Source: Gautieria morchelliformis (Eukaryota; Basidiomycota; Agaricomycetes; Gomphales; Gomphaceae). From it: DNA of 64,000 nt. The position numbers and the translations under genes are program-made. Where the stretch lies: the NCBI GenBank assembly GCA_015179125.1, contig WHVA01000217.1, positions 1 through 64,000 on the forward strand, read 5' to 3'. The notes under the pieces are model-generated. The model worked only from the letters and a program-made list of their open reading frames with translations, had not been told where the DNA came from and made no database searches. Shown one piece after another: positions 43,324-55,940 of the stretch; within the stretch, counting starts at the first letter, position 1, and the number at the start of each line of letters is the position of its first letter.

Positions 43324-44493
43324 GGTGAAAAGCGATAACAGTGGTATTTGATCGACAGCTGGCCTTGGAAGCGACAACGACAGTTGAACGACTCAACTTT
43401 GAACTTCCACGTGACTCAATTCAATACCGGCCGTCTTGATGTAGAGGCGAGTCTCATCCCTCTTCTGTACCTAGGAATGCTAAATATTTGTGGCCCTGGA
43501 TGTTACATAAAGACCTAGGGAGCCGGATATCGAATAATTCGGGGTTGTATAACTTATTTTCCCTTCAGGTTCGCCGCTTAGCTTTACTAGTGCTAGTACA
43601 ACTAAAGATTAAACACACATAGCAGGAATGGAAATGTGTTCGCAGAAATTCGCTCCGTAGCTCACTGCAGAATTCATGGACGATCTTGGAAACAGAGTCA
43701 TTATCCCGGGTGTTACTTCTTTGGGGTGCTTGGGTGCTTTCGCGCACATGAAAGTGAACTTGACGTGAGAGAGTGACGTTCGACCCCCCTTCTTATCCGC
43801 ATACCTCTCAATATGAACTACCTCCCCGCTCAGAATGCGAATTCGTCACTCTGGGCATATCTGCTTTCACTGCGTCTGTATACCAGCGTCGCATGTGCCG
43901 TGAAGATTTATGATGGATTACCGCCGCAGCCGACGCCGGTTGTGACTCCTTACATTGTTAACACAGGGGTGACGGGACCTCATTGGCCGGTACGTTCTCA
44001 GATGACGACGGCGTTGTCTCACAGGTCCATCGGTGACCTCACACATGTTCAGGGCGCCTGCTGAGCTCACCCGCCACACACACACTTGTTTGTTGTCGCT
44101 GGTTTCGCTAGGAGTGCCTACCGTTCACAATGTCTCAGACACGCGACATGTCTCGGCCGGCGGGTCTCTATTTAGCAGCTCGCGCCTTCACTCGCACGCT
44201 TGCGTCGCACGCCCATCCCCGCACAGGTAAAGTACCCTTTTGTGGCTCTTTCCGCACATTCACTAACTTTGCACAGTCTGATTTCCTTGTTCGCTCTATT
44301 CGTTCGTATGAATTTAAGACTGTGGATAGACAGGCTCTGTGAGTACATACTGATACAGATCCAAACAAGATACTTATCTGAGGCACGTTCAGGTATTAAG
44401 CTCCGAGCCTTTAGCTTCGGCGCTCGGCGTCAAGCCAACAACACTTCATCTCTTGAAGTGAACGCCACCACAACGGCAATCCTGCGAACAACC
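43324..44493. other. Upstream region of F-box gene 1
   Basis: No separate gene. From about 43553 it is homologous to the region before F-box gene 2 (from about 47618), including TTATTTTCCCTTCAGGTTC. Short GTAAAG...ACAG and GTGAGT...CAG intron-like strings suggest a spliced 5' UTR. Confidence 0.45.
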
Positions 44494-46709
44494 ATGAATA
44501 ATCTACCCCTAGAACTGGTTGAAGCCATTATCGGTCATGTTGACGAGAAGGACGATATTAGCCGCTCTCACCTGCTTGCCTGCTCGCTGGTTTGCCGTTT
44601 ATGGCTTCCCTCAAGCCAACGTCTCCTATTTCACCACATAAAGTTTGGTCACGAGCTCCAGGCACAATTCCGGCGAGCAGTCCAGCGGCTGGATCATGTT
44701 CTACTCAACTCGCCCCATCTTGCCAGTTACATTCGGGTGCTGGACCTACCTATCTTGTGGAGGTGTCGAAGCTTTTCATACTACGAGCACCGGATTGTGA
44801 TAGATAAACTCTCCTCACTATTGCCCAAGCTAACCCAGGTGCAGAAACTCAACATTTCAGGCGTGTTTTGGAATGCCTTGCCAGGAGATTTCAGACAATC
44901 GCTTTGTCGGGTACTCGAGCTGCCCTCGATGGTGTCTGTGTGCATCAGCCATGCTCAATTTAATTGCATGGACGACATTATAAACTTTATAAATCACGCC
45001 AGAAGCCTAACAGGCCTCACCCTAGCAGGTCTCTACCCATTTCAAACGGACACGTCAAGGATGTCCCGGAATCCCGTGGCGCTGGAAGACACGCAAGCGA
45101 ACGACAATATGAAACAGAGGTTCAAGCGGCGTCGCATTTCTCACCTTACTCGCCTGGATATGATGTTCGGGAGCAACAATTCCGTGCTTATTAACTGGCT
45201 CCTTGGACCTCGATCACATTTGGGCGTATCGCACATCCATACACTACACATAAGGCTCCCTAACACTAGTGCAGATGATAGTGTCAACCAGCTACTTTGC
45301 GCCATCGGCAGCTCACTCAAGCATGCCTTTTTTTCCATGCCACGTAATTGTGAGTGACCACCTGTTTGATTGAACACAAAACCTTTGCCTGACTTGAGAG
45401 CAAAAGTCCGGCGCCCCATCAATCTGGCGTTCAATGTGAATATTGAAATCTTAAGTCTGGTTCACACGGGTATGGACAGTAACATCCTATCCACCTTAAG
45501 GAGGGCCTTGTCTACTATTGACGTATCCAACCATATACATCATATGGAATTGCGTGTGGATCCTATCTGTCGCGACAATTTGGTGGACTGGGCAGTTTGG
45601 GAAGAAGTGTACAGCATCTACAGCATCCTTGTGGGACCTCATTTCCAGTTTCTGCAGGTGCTGTTCATCAATATCGGGCCTGGCTGTTTTTGCTGGAACA
45701 ACTTAGGCGATAATGTTGAGAAGAGTAAGGACATGGCTGCCTCACATGCGTTGTTGGCAACACGAGGCCGTAGGGTGTCTTTTGGTCTGCCAATTAGTTG
45801 CTTCCGGTGTATATTTTGTCATAATCCCTGGCCTTCCACGGTAAGGATATAATTGCCAATATTTGATTGTATCTAGGTTACTATGTTGCTGCCCTGTGCA
45901 CAGGCTTTGGTGTCACAGATGCATACACAGATTTCGGTACGGCGTCAGTGATCCCTGTGGTCCCGGCGAGGGTGGTGTGTATGGTTACGGCGCGGAAGGT
46001 AGTAACGATGATCGGGGCCGGGGTGTGAGAACGGTCGAGGATGCATGGATATGAGCTTGTTTCGATCCGGCATGCTGCCGGCATACCTGGCGACGCTGCT
46101 TCGCGCGGACTAAATCAGCTTGTGAGTACTATGCGTGTGGACGTGTGCGCGCCCCACTGCGCAGCCAGTGTCCCCAACTCAACCGTTAGTTCGCCGGCAT
46201 GCTGTGCTGCTATGCCTGCTCTAGCGAGGGGTCTTTGAGGGGGTGCTGGCAGTGCTTCGGAGGGGCCGGGAGGGGAGATACTTTGGACAATCGAGTGAAT
46301 CGTGACAGCAGAAGACGGTTCGGAATAAGTGGCCCATGCATGACCGTGAAGAACCGTATATGATCGACGATCATCGGGGGATGGACGAGGGTACGGGCCT
46401 GGCTATATATATAGCCTTGCGTGGCGGGGGCATGATGGCCCGGGGACGGCTGGGAGTGGCCTATGATAGGACGTTCCAGCATGACACGCTATTTCAGCAA
46501 GGCATAGCCAGACTTCGGCACACCGTACCGTGGTCCGGGAAAGGGCCTGCTGGACAGGTAGGATCACTCTGCTCAGTGCTATGGACGACGCATGACTCAA
46601 GCCTTCAAGTTGAACGCTCCACACACACTGAGCGGCGTACGATTCCGCACTCAGGCACTCACCGAGGTCAAAGGACCCTACCTCTAACTATGTGCCTCCC
46701 TCTCTGACC
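43553..46709 (+). repeat. Segmental tandem duplication, copy 1
   Basis: About 3.1 kb homologous to 47618-50655 in the same orientation, with numerous substitutions and small indels. It includes F-box gene 1 with about 0.9 kb upstream and 0.85 kb downstream sequence. The spacer between copies is about 0.9 kb. Confidence 0.85.
44494..45852 (+). CDS. F-box protein 1, leucine-rich type
   Basis: Exon 1 44494-45349, 57-bp intron 45350-45406 (GTGAGT...AAAAG), exon 2 45407-45852, giving about 433 residues. Start at MNNLPLELVEAIIGHVDEKD, the classic fungal F-box opening (LPLELV..II..V), with the box running through LLACSLVCRLWLPSSQRLLF (residues about 3-50). The remainder is an LRR-like series (LRVLDLP, VQKLNISG, LTGLTLAG, IHTLHIRLP) typical of expanded basidiomycete F-box families. 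Such proteins act as substrate adaptors in SCF ubiquitin ligases through Skp1. A second GTAAGG...CTAG pair at 45841-45876 could splice on a short third exon instead of ending at the stop in the intron. Intact. Confidence 0.8.
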
Positions 46710-47617
46710 TGGAACAGCCCCCTGACTCTAATTCATAATATAGGGCTATCCAAGTAAGATTATATTATTGTTTATAGCATAATATACTATAATTGTAAGG
46801 GTTATGGCTGTCTTGAGCTCATAATTTAATCATAACCTTAATTATAATTCCATCAGTGAACTTTTAATATTACACCACTGCTGGTGGTAGATGTTTGTGA
46901 AATACTTCTCTGACGATGTTGAGGCAAAGTGGCCTATGGCTGAGGGAGATCATGTGGTTATGTCTAGGAAAGAAACCTCTGCGAATCATTTTAGGCCTAA
47001 AAAACCTTGAATGTTTTGTTGAGGTTTGGCAGCTGTGAATCTCAGCAACTCTCAATAAGAGCTTTGCCACCAATGTTTCTGTGGCCTCATGTCAAGGTTA
47101 TGACCAGCTCAAATGTTGGCATTCATATTCCATTGGAATAGCTTTGTGCAACTGCTCACAAACCTCAATTAGAGCTTGAGTACCAATGTCTCTATGGCTT
47201 CACATTTAGGTCAAGTGCCTATATGTTGAGTGTGCTGGTTACATTAGTAGTGATTCCAGAAAAACAGCTATCACTAATTGTCACTAACTAGTATAAGCCT
47301 GTGGTGTATCTGGAGTGCCATTGTGCCCGGATCAACAGACCAGTAATTTTGCCGTATAGTGCTCGATTCGGGCAACAGAACGAGCCCCCACTCGTGGCTT
47401 TTGGTAGAGTATGTGGAGAGCTACAGAAAGATGAGACCGAACATCTGGGTGGGACATTAAATTATTGTGGATGAGACAAAAATGTGACCGACTCGGGACC
47501 AATTAAAATGCTTCTGCGTTGGGACGCGTTGTGACATCAGGCTGGTTGTCGGAGACAAAAATGCAGTTCGGTGAGACATTATTTATTTTTCTTTTACATA
47601 ATGACCTAGGTGCATGA
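46710..47617. other. Spacer between duplicated F-box segments
   Basis: AT-rich unique sequence with no gene. The last 150 bp contain GGGACATTAAAT, GAGACAAAAATG, GTGACC, GGGACGCG and GAGACATTAT blocks like those at 35530-35850. Confidence 0.5.
47435..47580 (+). repeat. Degenerate GGGACA-type array, second locus
   Basis: GGGACATTAAAT, GAGACAAAAATGTGACC, GGGACC, GGGACGCGTTGTGACATC, GGAGACAAAAATG and GTGAGACATTAT follow each other at 15-40 bp steps, in plus orientation. It stops exactly where copy 2 of the duplication begins. Confidence 0.45.
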
Positions 47618-50600
47618 CTTATTTTCCCTTCAGGTTCACCGCTTAGCTTTACACTTCAATAGAACCTTTGAACACACATGGCAAGAATGGAAATGTGTTC
47701 GCAGAAATTCGCTCCGAAGCTCACTGCAGAATTCATGGACAAACTTGGAAACAAAGACATTATCCCGGGTGTTACTTCTTTAGGGTGCTTGGTGCTTTCG
47801 CGCACATGAAGGTGAACTTGATGTGAGAGAGTGACGTTCGACCGGTATACAGATTCAGTGGCCGCATGTGCGGTGAAGATTTATTATGGATTACCGCAGC
47901 CGACGCCGGTTGTGACTCCTTACTGGCAAATTATTAACACAGGGGCGACGGAACCTCGTTGCCGGTTTCTCAGACGGCGACAGCATTGTCTCACAGGTAC
48001 ATCAGTGACCATTCAGACTCACCCGCCACACACACATTTTTTTGTTCACTGCTTCAGGGTGGTACAGCCTACCATCCGCAATGTCTCAGACACGCGACAT
48101 GTCTCGGCCGGCGGGCTATTTAGTAGCGACCTCGCGCCTTCACTCGCACACTTGCGTCGCACGCCCATCCTCGCATAAAGTACCCGTGGCTCTTTTTCCG
48201 CACGCACAGCAACTTTGCACAGTCTAGTTTCCTTTGTCGCTCTATTCGTAGGAATTAAAGACTACGGATAGTCAGCCACTGTGAGTGTCAATATATACTG
48301 ATACAGATCCAAACAAGATACTTATCTGAGTGGCACGTTCAGGTATTAAGCTCCGAGCGTTAAGCCAACAACACTTCATCTCTTGAAGTGAACGCCACCA
48401 CAACGGCAATCCTGCGAACAACCATGAATAATCTACCCCTAGAACTGGTTGAAGCCATTATCGGTCATGTTGACGAGAAGGACGATATTAGCCGCTCTCA
48501 CCTGCTTTCCTGCTCGCTGGTTTGCCGTTTCTGGGTTCCCTCAAGCCAACGTCTCCTCTTTCATCACATAAAATTTGGGCCTCACGCATGGCGGGGTTGC
48601 GAGCAGCATCCACGAGTCCAGCGACTGGATGATGTTCTACGCAACTCGCCGCATCTTACCAGTTACGTCCGAGTCTTGGACCTACCCGACTTGTCAAGCG
48701 AACAACTCTCTGCATGCAACAAGCACAGGATTGCGATAGATAAACTACTCTCCTCACTATTGCCCAAGTTCACCCATGTGCAGAAACTCAACATTTCAGG
48801 CCTGGCTTGGGATGTCTTGGGAGGAGATTTCAGACAATCGCTTTGCCGGGTACTCGAGCTGCCCTCGATGGTGTCTGTGTGCATCAGCCATGCTGAATTT
48901 CATTGCATGGACGGCGTTATAAACATTATAAAGCACGCCAGAGGCCTGACAGGCCTCACCGGCCTCACCCTAGCTGGCCTCTGCTTTGAATACGACACGT
49001 CAAGGATGTCTGCGAATCCCGTGGCGCTGGAAGACACCCAAGCGGATGACGATAAACTTTCTCACCTTACTCGCCTGAATATGATGTTCGGGAGCAACAA
49101 TTTCGTACTTCTTAACTGGCTCCTTGGACCTCGATCACATTTGGGCGTATCGCACATCCATACATTGCACATAAGGCTCCCTAACAGTGGTGCAAATGAT
49201 AGTGTCAACCAGCTACTTCGCGCCATCGGGGGCTCACTCAAGCATGCCCTTTTTTCCATGCCAAATAATTGTGAGTGACCACCTGTTTCATTGAACACAA
49301 AACCATTGCCTGACTTGAGAGCAACAGTCCGGCTCACCATCAATCTGAAGCTCAATGTGAATATTGAAATCTTAAGTCTGATTCACACAGGTATGGACAG
49401 TGGCATCCTATCCACCTTAGGGGGCGCCCTGTCTACTATTGATGCATCCAACCATATACAACGTATGGAATTACGTGTGGATCCTAACTATCCCCACATT
49501 TGGGTGGACTGGAAAGTTTGGGAAGAACTGTGCAACATCCTTACGGAACCTCGTTTCCAGTTTCTGGAGCTGCACATCAATATCAGGCATGACTGTATTC
49601 TCTGGAATAGCTTAGGCAATAACGTTGGAAAGAGTACGGACATGACTGACGCATATGCGTTGTTAGAAAAACGAGGTCGTAGGGTGTTTTTTGATGAGCC
49701 AATTCGCCACCTCCAGTGTATATTTTGTCATACCTGGCCTTCCACGGTAATGATATAATTAATATTGGCATTTGGTTGTTATCTAGGCTGCCATGTTGCT
49801 GCCCTGCAGGATGGTCAGGCTTTGGTGTTACAGATGTATACACAGATTTCGGTACGGCGTACACTAACGCGGAGTGATCCATGTGCCCGGCGGGGGTGGC
49901 GTATGGTTAGGTGCGGAAGGCAGTACCGATGATCTGGGCCGGGGTGTGAGAACGGTCATGATGGATATGAGCTTGTTTCAATCCTGCATGCTGCTGGCAT
50001 ACCTGGCGACGCTGCCTCGCGCGGATTAAATCAGCTTGTGAACTCTATGCGTGTGGACGTGTGCGCGCCCCACTGCGCAGCCAGTGTCCCCAACCCAACC
50101 GTTAGTTCGCCGGCATGCTGGGCTGCTATGCCTGCTCTAGCGAGGGGCTGCTGGCAGTGCTTCAGAGGGGCCCGGAAGGCAGATACTTTGGACAATCGAG
50201 TGAATCGTGATGGCAGAAGTTCGGAATAATTAAGTGGTCCATGCATGACCGTGAAGCCAGCCAACCGTATATGATCGTCGATCTTCGGGTGATGGATAAG
50301 GATACGTGCAGGGCTATATATAGCTTTGCATGGCGGGGCATCATGGCCCGGCCGGGGGCCACTCAGCTCAGTGGCCTATAGTATATATGATAGGACGTTC
50401 CTCCAGCATGACACACGACTTCAGCAAGGCATAGCCAGACTTCGGTACACCGTACGTGGTCCGGGAATAGGCCTGCTGGACAGTGAAGAGGTAGGATTGC
50501 TCTGCTCAGTGTTATGGACGACACATGACCCAAGCCTTCAAGTTGAACGCTCCACACACGTTGAGACACGTATGATTCCGCAATCACGCACTCACTAAGC

Positions 50601-50655
50601 CGAAGGGCCCTACGCTGTAACGCCTCTAACTACGCGCCTCCCTCTCTGACCCCCC
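47618..50655 (+). repeat. Segmental tandem duplication, copy 2
   Basis: Homologous to 43553-46709. Starts TTATTTTCCCTTCAGGTTCACC and ends around CGCGCCTCCCTCTCTGACC. The two copies differ by many point changes, so the duplication is not recent. Confidence 0.85.
48424..49758 (+). CDS. F-box protein 2, paralogue of protein 1
   Basis: Exon 1 48424-49270, 57-bp intron 49271-49327 (GTGAGT...CAACAG), exon 2 49328-49758, about 425 residues. The F-box (MNNLPLELVEAIIGHVDEKD...SLVCRFWVPSSQRLLF) is nearly identical to that of protein 1. The C-terminal repeat part has diverged more (for example PHAWRGCEQHPRVQRLDD against the HELQAQFRRAVQRLDH of copy 1), with short in-frame indels and loss of a KQRFKRRR stretch. 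Splice sites are kept at the same places and the frame is open, so both copies look functional. A 40-bp GTAATG...CTAG pair at 49747-49786 parallels the optional third exon of copy 1. Confidence 0.8.
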
Positions 50656-51097
50656 CGATTCTAATTCATATACAACCCCCGGACAGTTCCTCTCGAACTC
50701 GTATCGTCGGTGACTTTCAGATATATACTTGCCTTTGCTTTCGAACCCTTTCAAATCGACCCCCGCTCAGACATGCATGAGTGTATCATATCGGCCCCGC
50801 CTCCAAGAAAGAGTTACTCGGCGCTGCGTTGTTCCCTTACATCCCCTCTGATCAATTGATAGATGAATTGGGATATTACCTTGTGTTTGGTGAATGCTGA
50901 GCCTGATTTGGTCTGATGCCTGAACACGATTTTATTAGCCAAAACACTTTTTCTCTGCCTGTGGTGTAACCGACAATCATGCGAAAAGGGCCCGAGGCTT
51001 TGGTCGACAGGCTACACTTACTGAAACTCGAATAAGGAGTATGTTACCGAACACACCCCAGGTAGGATTATATACACTGCACGGTATGTCAAACCTA
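50656..51097. other. Intergenic, no gene
   Basis: Between the duplicated segment and the 3' end of the TRAPPC10-like gene. No feature recognised. Confidence 0.5.
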
Positions 51098-54000
51098 TTA
51101 TCCTTCTCCCATATCGACAACGAATGTAGTCCGTCCACCTCTCGGAAGAACGAGCACACGTTCTGCACCATGGGCCTGATACGTCTCCGCACTAGGTAAA
51201 GCCATTGACCCCATCGTGACCTCCCCACTTGTAAGTGGGAGCGGGCGTATATTGACCTGAGGGAGAGACAGTTCTCCGTGATGAAGAGGAATTAAAGTAA
51301 GTGGAATCGAGTGAACGCTTCCGTCCTATGCATCGTATGAGAAACGGTATGATGAATTCGAGAAAATGTCCTGACTGTAGCTTCGTAATCGCCTTTCTTC
51401 CGTCCACTAATAAGCCAATCCTTCCCCATATCCACAATGTCAAATCGCATAGAATAACATTTCCCTTCGGTGAGCCCAGGGCCTCCCCAATGAAACGAGT
51501 TCTCCATGGTCAAAGTTGCTGCTATAGGTTGCCCGGCATACAAAGGCAAAGGGCGACGTGAGGCATCAACAGAGTCAGTCGCAGATGTGGTACGGTGGAT
51601 GTGAATGCGGGCAGACGAAACGATCTGTGTTGGTTTCGTCTCATAATCGAGTTCCTCAGAGACTAACCGTACTTACATTCTTGAATGGCAGATCAACTGG
51701 GACAATCACCTCCCTCCATACCTCCGAAGGTGTCGGCAGATTGTTTCGAAGGCTCTGGGATGAGAATGTCATGATACGTTAACGAAGCCAAGATGGAACC
51801 TACCTCAACAACGATATCTATGACCTTCCTTACGTTGTCCAGGCCTAAACTATCACATACATCAGGGAGCTCCTTCAGAGCGCTGCTATTTACGTGAAGT
51901 TCATTAGTCGTATTGTATCTTTCAAGCCAGGTCCCATCGTTCTCCAGAGCCTTGAGAATAGGGTCCTTTATATCCGATGTCATATCTTGAGACAATGAGA
52001 GCGTTTGAAGGGCCGAGGACACGTGTGCAGTGACCAGACGTTCAATCTCTTGAAATGGGCGACCGTAAGCTACAAATAGAGTAGCAGGAAAAACATAGCT
52101 CGCCTTCTCGAAGAAGGCGATAGGTAATGTGCAAGTGCATCGAAACGTATGCTGCATAAGAAGATTCGCTGGGACACTGTAAACCACAGAGTGCAACACG
52201 TACCTGACCGGGGAGAATCAGAGTCAATCCGGAATAAAAAGTGAGCAGGCTGAGTTGGCGTAACAGTCTACTCGAAAGCTCAGTCTTATATAGCATTAAC
52301 ACAACCTATGCCATACCACGGGAACCCGCTTGGCAGGTCGACAGCCGGTTATCACCAGCCCACCTTGGGCATCATCTATGCTATCCAACCTGACGGACGA
52401 TATCCTCAGGTGTTGGTAGGTCCCCGGAGAGGTCGAAATGGTAAAGTTGGAAATCAGACTGCGTAGACGTGAGTCCCTTCCACTTTCGGCAAACCATGCT
52501 AACACACCTCTTTCCACGGAAGTGATCTTGTGCTTGAATCATTAGAGGCAAGGTGGTAGTTATATGTCGCGTAAAGTGTGCATGCCGTGGAACCGAGAGA
52601 TCGCCTTCAGATGTGTGATAATCTAACTCAACGACAACTTTCTGACCAAGGATATAAGGTCTGTTAGAAAGCAAATAAAGAACGCGAATAAATTGAATGA
52701 ACAAACCAATAGCTCGGCGGCCGCGTGATACGTGTGGGGAACTCTGATCTGGATCTGACTTTCCATTTCCAAGTTTGACACATTCAGACTCTCCTCAGTA
52801 CACTCTACGGAAGCGCCCTCTGCGAACCCAAGTTATCATCGCCGGGCCTTAACCTGCATACAGGACATTTCGCACCAGATAACGTTACTTCTGCGTTCTC
52901 GGTCTGAAACCCGACACCAACAACGCTTGAAAGTTTGATGATTCCTCTGCGAATTTTATTGCGACCTGAGCGGAGAGTTAATAGCAAACTCTGGGGTGCA
53001 TCAAGCTGGACTGTAATATTAATCAGTGCACCATGAGCATGAGTTGCGGTAACCAAAGAAGGACCTACTACACATGGGAGACTCCACTTGAATATCTACT
53101 GCCCTAAAATCTCGAGGTATTCGCACCAAAGAAGGGTGATGCTTTGGTGTCATGTGCTGGGTATGGCTTGCAGGGGATTGATGGCTCCATTGTAATTTAA
53201 CAGCCGACATGGAGACCTCGCTGACATCTAGGACAAACAACCCTGATGCTGGATTCTAAGCATAGATTTGTTGTCACGTTGGATCTGAATTTGACTGCAC
53301 GGAGAACTTACGGGGCAGAACACGGTAAGGGTTGTCGTTCCGGGCGGCAACGTTTGTGAAGCAGTAGTAAATTCGAGCCGCTCGGAATCTCTGCCGGAGA
53401 GAAACAGGCGAATATTATCAACAACGACCTCCTACATGGGCACTATCAGGTGTGGCCGGTATAGCTCGAAATCGTCTCACACACGGTAGTGCATTCCGCA
53501 CATCTATGTTCAGGAACGAACCGTCCTGGTCATTCGCATGTATTGCAGTGTTCTGGTGGATGCTGACGGAAAACATGGGATGGTCCACCATAACAATGTC
53601 TTGCATTGAACGTCAGCACTGGAAGCAGCGGTTAACTGCATATTTACCTCCATCTAATTCGCTGCCCCCCCGTCGAACTTCCTCAATTAACCCGGTCACG
53701 TACGCTCGCATGTCGCCTCTCCCCAGCAGCCCCATCCCATCATGCATGCCCTCCTCGACAAATCCTTTGAGAAAGGCTAAGACGGTGTCTATCCACTCCC
53801 GACTATGCGGCTTGCCAAGATGCAAGTGGGTATCCAGACGGCGGGCCTGCATGAATGTCGCCAATGACGTCCAACTATGCGGCGTATAGTGAGCTGGGAG
53901 CGACGAATACGTTTGATGTGCTTGTGCGTGACGGCCACGATGGCTAGTATGACAAGAGGTCCGTGAAGTGGCAAATAAATAAATAAGATATGGAATTTTC

Positions 54001-55746
54001 CCACAGGTCAAGCGCAGCCAGGCTACCATGCAACTTCAACGCAAACTTCCGCCGTGCCCCTTTAATGTACATATCAATCGCGCGATTGGTAGTATCGATG
54101 TACAACTTGTCGAAGACATCACGATCCGTCAGGCCAGCGAGCAAATCCGTGTTCGTAATCTGACCAGCGGACTCTATTGGAGACGGCTCCGGAGAGTCGG
54201 ACACCGGGCTTGTAGAAGTCGCTGTCAAAGAGATGGAGAAAGGCGTGGTGTGTGGAAGGTGACCAACGCCAATTCCTATTTTGTCGAGCTATCGGAAAAA
54301 TATAAGCGATAGTAGTAGGCGTGCCAAGCTTGTTCACATGCCTGGATTCTGGCAAGCTCTAAGATCTCACCCTTAGCAGCGTGGAAGCTGGCAAGGGTAG
54401 ATACATCGAGTTCAAACAGGTCTGCCCACTTATCACTTTCAGAAACAACGTTAGAAGCAGCGGAAAAGATCCATGATTCCACGAAGAATCCTGGAAGCGA
54501 TGCCTGACAATATCATCCACCTCAACATAACCTGATGGCGTTTGCATCTGTACTCACGTCACATCCTTTTAAGCGCTGACCAAAACCTCCGAGGAATGAT
54601 GCGGCTTTCCTCACTAACTCTCCAAGACGTCCGCTCATTCCAAGCGCCTCGCAATGTTTGGCGAGAAGGTACACCCGAAAATCGAACACACTGATAGTGT
54701 TATTGAGTATGAGGTCACGATACGGTTTCTTCCCCACTTCAAGTAGAGGGAGCGAGTCATCGTTAGAATCCGGATTTATCAGTTTTCCAAACCACGATAT
54801 GGTCTTCTGTCCAGAAAGGGATGACGTCTGTGTTTGAAGAAAGGATGCTTCCAGCTCCGAATACGTGAGAATAGCATCTTCTATCAGGTTCATTCCAACG
54901 AAGGAGCTGGCAATGCTTTCCTGTGCAGGATTTTAGTGAAAGATAGATAAGCCAGAGCGAAGGCATACCTTAAGAATGAAGAAGGTGCAGAAGTTCCAGC
55001 CCGGCATCTGGCGCTGGCTTTCGGACCGCCTGACCTCTTCCGACCTCTGCATCACAGCAGAATCAAACGCCGCCATGATTCCTTCCTTCATCTTGGCGGT
55101 CAGATCCGCGCAAGCAGTGGGAGTAATTGCTCCCTGCGACCAAACTATTTGCACGCATCTATTATAACAATGGGGTTAGTAACGACCCTTTGTGAATGTA
55201 ACCACCATATAAGGATTGACCTGTCTCTCCTACCTGAATTGAAGTCGGCCTTAATCCTGTCCAGCACACTGCTCTTCATGGCAAAGAAACTGCCCGCCGT
55301 TGCACGTGCGTCCGGGCGAACGACTAGCAGTATTAGCCACTCCTGATTCTTGCGCTGGGTCACCGCAGTGTGCCAATCCTTGATCTGCTTGCGGACAGCG
55401 TTCTTGTACATGTCGGTGTCCTATGGAACATGTATACCCGGATTAGATTATCTGTAAGTAATACAGAGCCACGTACATCACATGTTACTATATAAATATT
55501 CAAAAACGGTTTTTCGAGCAGTGTTTGAGGAACTTGGGATGTGAGCTCATCACGGATGGTCTCCAGCCCGACTAGCTCAACGCCTAGCTCCGAGATGGTA
55601 CGCACGGCTGGGCGGAGAGACGACTTCCATACTGCGTCGCGCAAAGGGAGCTGTGCTGAGATTGCGGTGCGGATTTGAGTCCATTGGTCTGAGGAGAGAA
55701 ATATGAGAGGCGCTGAAAACGTCACTTGCACTTTCATATTAGACAT
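51098..55746 (-). CDS. TRAPP II subunit TRAPPC10/Trs130-like
   Basis: A large multi-exon gene. Exon 1 (55746-55477) begins MSNMKVQVTFSAPLIFLSS and contains LRPAVRTISELGVELVGLE and SQVPQTLLEKPFLNIYIVTCD. Exon 2 (from about 55422) has MYKNAVRKQIKDWHTAV and EWLILLVVRPDARATAGSFF with MKSSVLDRIKADFNSGRRDR, a well conserved TRAPPC10 block. Later exons follow through QMPGWNFCTFFILK, a helical repeat region, Ig-like middle domains and the C-terminal PLYAGQPIAATLTMENSFHWG and LPSAETYQAHGAERVLVLPRG to the stop at 51098. TRAPP II is a tether and Rab exchange factor at the late Golgi. Introns are short. No break was noticed, though I did not resolve every junction. The 194-bp gap to trpD is a shared divergent promoter. 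Confidence 0.8.
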
Positions 55747-55940
55747 ATCACGCGCTGGATATGGAGGGTGAGACGTGTACAATTCGACATTCCAAGAAAC
55801 TTATACCATCCATGAATTTTGCAGGGCGCGTCCCTATTAAGATGCGAGCATACTCTTGTGGCTGAAGGTGCAGTGCTGAGTCACGGTCACTGAGTAGTCT
55901 GAGATTCAAATGCACTTTATACACGGTTGCTCAGTTCGCC
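55747..55940. promoter_or_regulatory. Bidirectional promoter region, TRAPPC10-like / trpD
   Basis: 194 bp separate the two divergent ATGs. TATACCATCC near 55802 and TTTATACACGG near 55917 are TATA-like, one for each direction. No GCN4-type TGACTCA was seen except TGAGTCA at 55877-55883, which matches the core of an AP-1/Gcn4 site on either strand and would suit an amino-acid biosynthesis gene. Confidence 0.4.
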
